Shown: in pieces, positions 62,903-64,000 of the stretch
Layout of the letters: every line of letters begins with the position of its first letter
Numbering within the stretch: the stretch's first letter is position 1
Notes under the pieces: model-generated
What the model was told of the DNA's origin: nothing
Seen by the model: the letters and a program-made list of their open reading frames with translations, nothing else
Database searches by the model: none
Assembly (NCBI GenBank): GCA_032871835.1
Contig: CM065295.1
Span: forward strand, 71,153,432 to 71,217,431
Reading direction: 5' to 3'
Source of the DNA: Dipteronia dyeriana
Taxonomy: Eukaryota > Streptophyta > Magnoliopsida > Sapindales > Sapindaceae
DNA length: 64,000 nucleotides
Translations under genes and position numbers: made by a program

Positions 62903-64000
62903 GTCAGATCTTCGATCTTCAATCTTCAATCTCTTGTAGAACTATCATCCCTTTAAAACAAAAACAACTACACTTTCCAAATCAAGTGTATGTGAGGTGA
63001 TCAAGTGAAAATAAAACAAAAGCATTTGTATTTACGAATATAAGATGTAAAAACAACATCATGCAATGTATGTGAATGCAATTGTTCCCCTCAAAGGGTT
63101 ACTCCCCCTTAATATGTAACTCCCCAACAAGCAAATTTGCTAGCCAACAACTCCCTTTACCATATTCTACTCCCTCTTTTTGTCATGATATAGGCAAATG
63201 AGTAGTCCCCAATCGGGTCACTCATAGCAAAGAGAAATAGGAGCATACAAGATATTTGCATAATCATATACACCACTTTTATGCAACTTAATTAATAAGT
63301 GAGAAACAAAGAGATTTATGCAAATAAAATGCGTGAATTAAAAATGTTTTGCATACAAGACATGTTACATTCAAGTCCAAAATACAATGGTATTTGGCGA
63401 AGCAAATGGCAAAGGTTTCCAATAGAATTCAAACCAATTTCACCAATTGTCTTGAGAGAAGCGAGGCTATAGAGATTTTATAGATTTCAATTTTAAGAGC
63501 AACTATATCCAACTTTATAAGCGAAACATGACATGAGTGACTTTGCACCTTATTTGATTTTTTCGGGTAAGATACCCGTATGATAGTAGCCATGTTCAAC
63601 TATAAAGAAAGAGATACATGTTTATACATTAGAGTCTCATTGGTATTTCACACATTGTTTTGCATTTTAATATGGCAATCATCAATTCATGCTTTTTCAT
63701 ATTTCATTAGCATGTTATTAAAGAATCATCATGCCATGGAAACAACTATAGGTCATTCAAAATGTACTTCCTAAGTAGATTTTCCTAGTCCAAAAATACA
63801 TGTTTGAACATAAATATGACATGGATTGTAATCAAAGCTAGGTTCACACTTATTGAAGAAAATATCATATAACGTAGGTGCAACCAAGTTACTCAAGCAA
63901 TCAATAAAAAAGCTTAAAAAATTTCAATTTTTTACACATGGCAAGTATGCAATAGCTCTCTTTACTTGAGTTCCCCATATGGGGTCAAATCCAAAATTCA
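62756..64000 (-). other. 3' internal region of the Sirevirus-like element
   Basis: On the minus strand this ends at the polypurine tract AACCAAAGAGGGAGAT (62756-62771). Further purine tracts lie upstream: TGACAAAAAGAGGGAGTAGA (about 63166-63187) and TTAAGGGGGAGTAACCC (about 63095-63112). Multiple tracts before the 3' LTR are a described Sirevirus trait. A (TA)n tract interrupts at 62855-62899. No coding domain is recognised up to 64000; the 63580-63774 frame is not convincing. Confidence 0.55.
62855..62899. repeat. (TA)n microsatellite
   Basis: About 22 uninterrupted TA units just inside the 3' LTR of the Sirevirus-like element. Confidence 0.97.

Larger units (their letters stand above)
30636..64000 (-). 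mobile_element. Tat-type Ty3/gypsy retrotransposon, opened by later insertions; 5' part beyond window
   Basis: Minus-strand element whose pieces, in left to right order, are: 3' LTR (30636-31354), polypurine tract (31355-31365), antisense extra ORF (about 31640-32807), pol 3' part (about 45470-47816), and reverse transcriptase (59381-60488). The gaps are filled by a copia element, an Athila-like element and a Sirevirus-like element. Two RNase H domains, with the second lying between RNase H and integrase, and an antisense ORF between pol and the 3' LTR, are both features described for the Tat lineage. The reading frame joins cleanly across the Athila-like insertion. The link from the left part (30.6-32.8 kb) to the pol part across the copia element is inferred. 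The 5' LTR and gag would lie right of 64000. Confidence 0.65.

Overview
The window is nuclear DNA of a flowering plant, probably a eudicot. The signs are low GC, GT-AG introns, one ten-exon plant housekeeping gene, and dense plant transposon families (hAT, PIF/Harbinger, Mutator-like, Ty1/copia, Ty3/gypsy). I cannot name the species. The only gene that looks intact is agmatine deiminase (agmatine iminohydrolase, polyamine synthesis) on the minus strand at 23359-28866. Nearly everything else is mobile DNA or gene wreckage.

Left part (1-8.5 kb): the 3' part of a decayed hAT element, a 203-bp hairpin MITE, a non-autonomous hAT relative, and a second decayed hAT element (4167-7890). The second element has recognisable terminal inverted repeats and an imperfect 8-bp target duplication, and it carries a Tourist-like MITE (6830-7639) in its 3' untranslated region.

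8-21 kb: two tandem F-box pseudogenes on the minus strand (fragment 8165-8333; longer copy 17552-18533). Between them lies a copia-like LTR (from 8546), itself split by an 8.2-kb Mutator-like element (about 9178-17375). That MULE has about 100-bp inverted ends, palindromic GAGCTTTT-type repeat arrays inside both ends, a C48/Ulp1-type SUMO-protease-like gene on the plus strand, and a MuDR-type transposase pseudogene on the minus strand converging on it. Further right (about 18.7-21.3 kb) is a second, internally deleted MULE.

21-30.6 kb: the agmatine deiminase gene. A Tourist-like MITE (29138-30609), itself carrying a hAT-type MITE, sits about 270 bp upstream of its start codon.

30.6-64 kb: I read this as one Tat-type Ty3/gypsy element on the minus strand, opened by successive insertions. 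Its 3' LTR is 30636-31354. Next to it is a plus-strand (antisense) extra ORF of the PF04195-like kind. Its pol is split between 45.5-47.8 kb and 59.4-60.5 kb. Insertions into it are a Ty1/copia element (32808-about 45047), an Athila-like element without reverse transcriptase or integrase (47817-59380), and a Sirevirus-like element whose 3' LTR is 60489-62755 and which runs off the right edge. A solo LTR of that same Sirevirus-like family sits inside the copia element (37204-39597), and another LTR (61938-about 62596) sits inside the Sirevirus-like LTR. In two of these insertions the interrupted reading frame resumes across a nearly matching 5-bp duplication. All retrotransposon coding regions are broken by stops and frameshifts. 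No tRNA, rRNA or CRISPR was seen.
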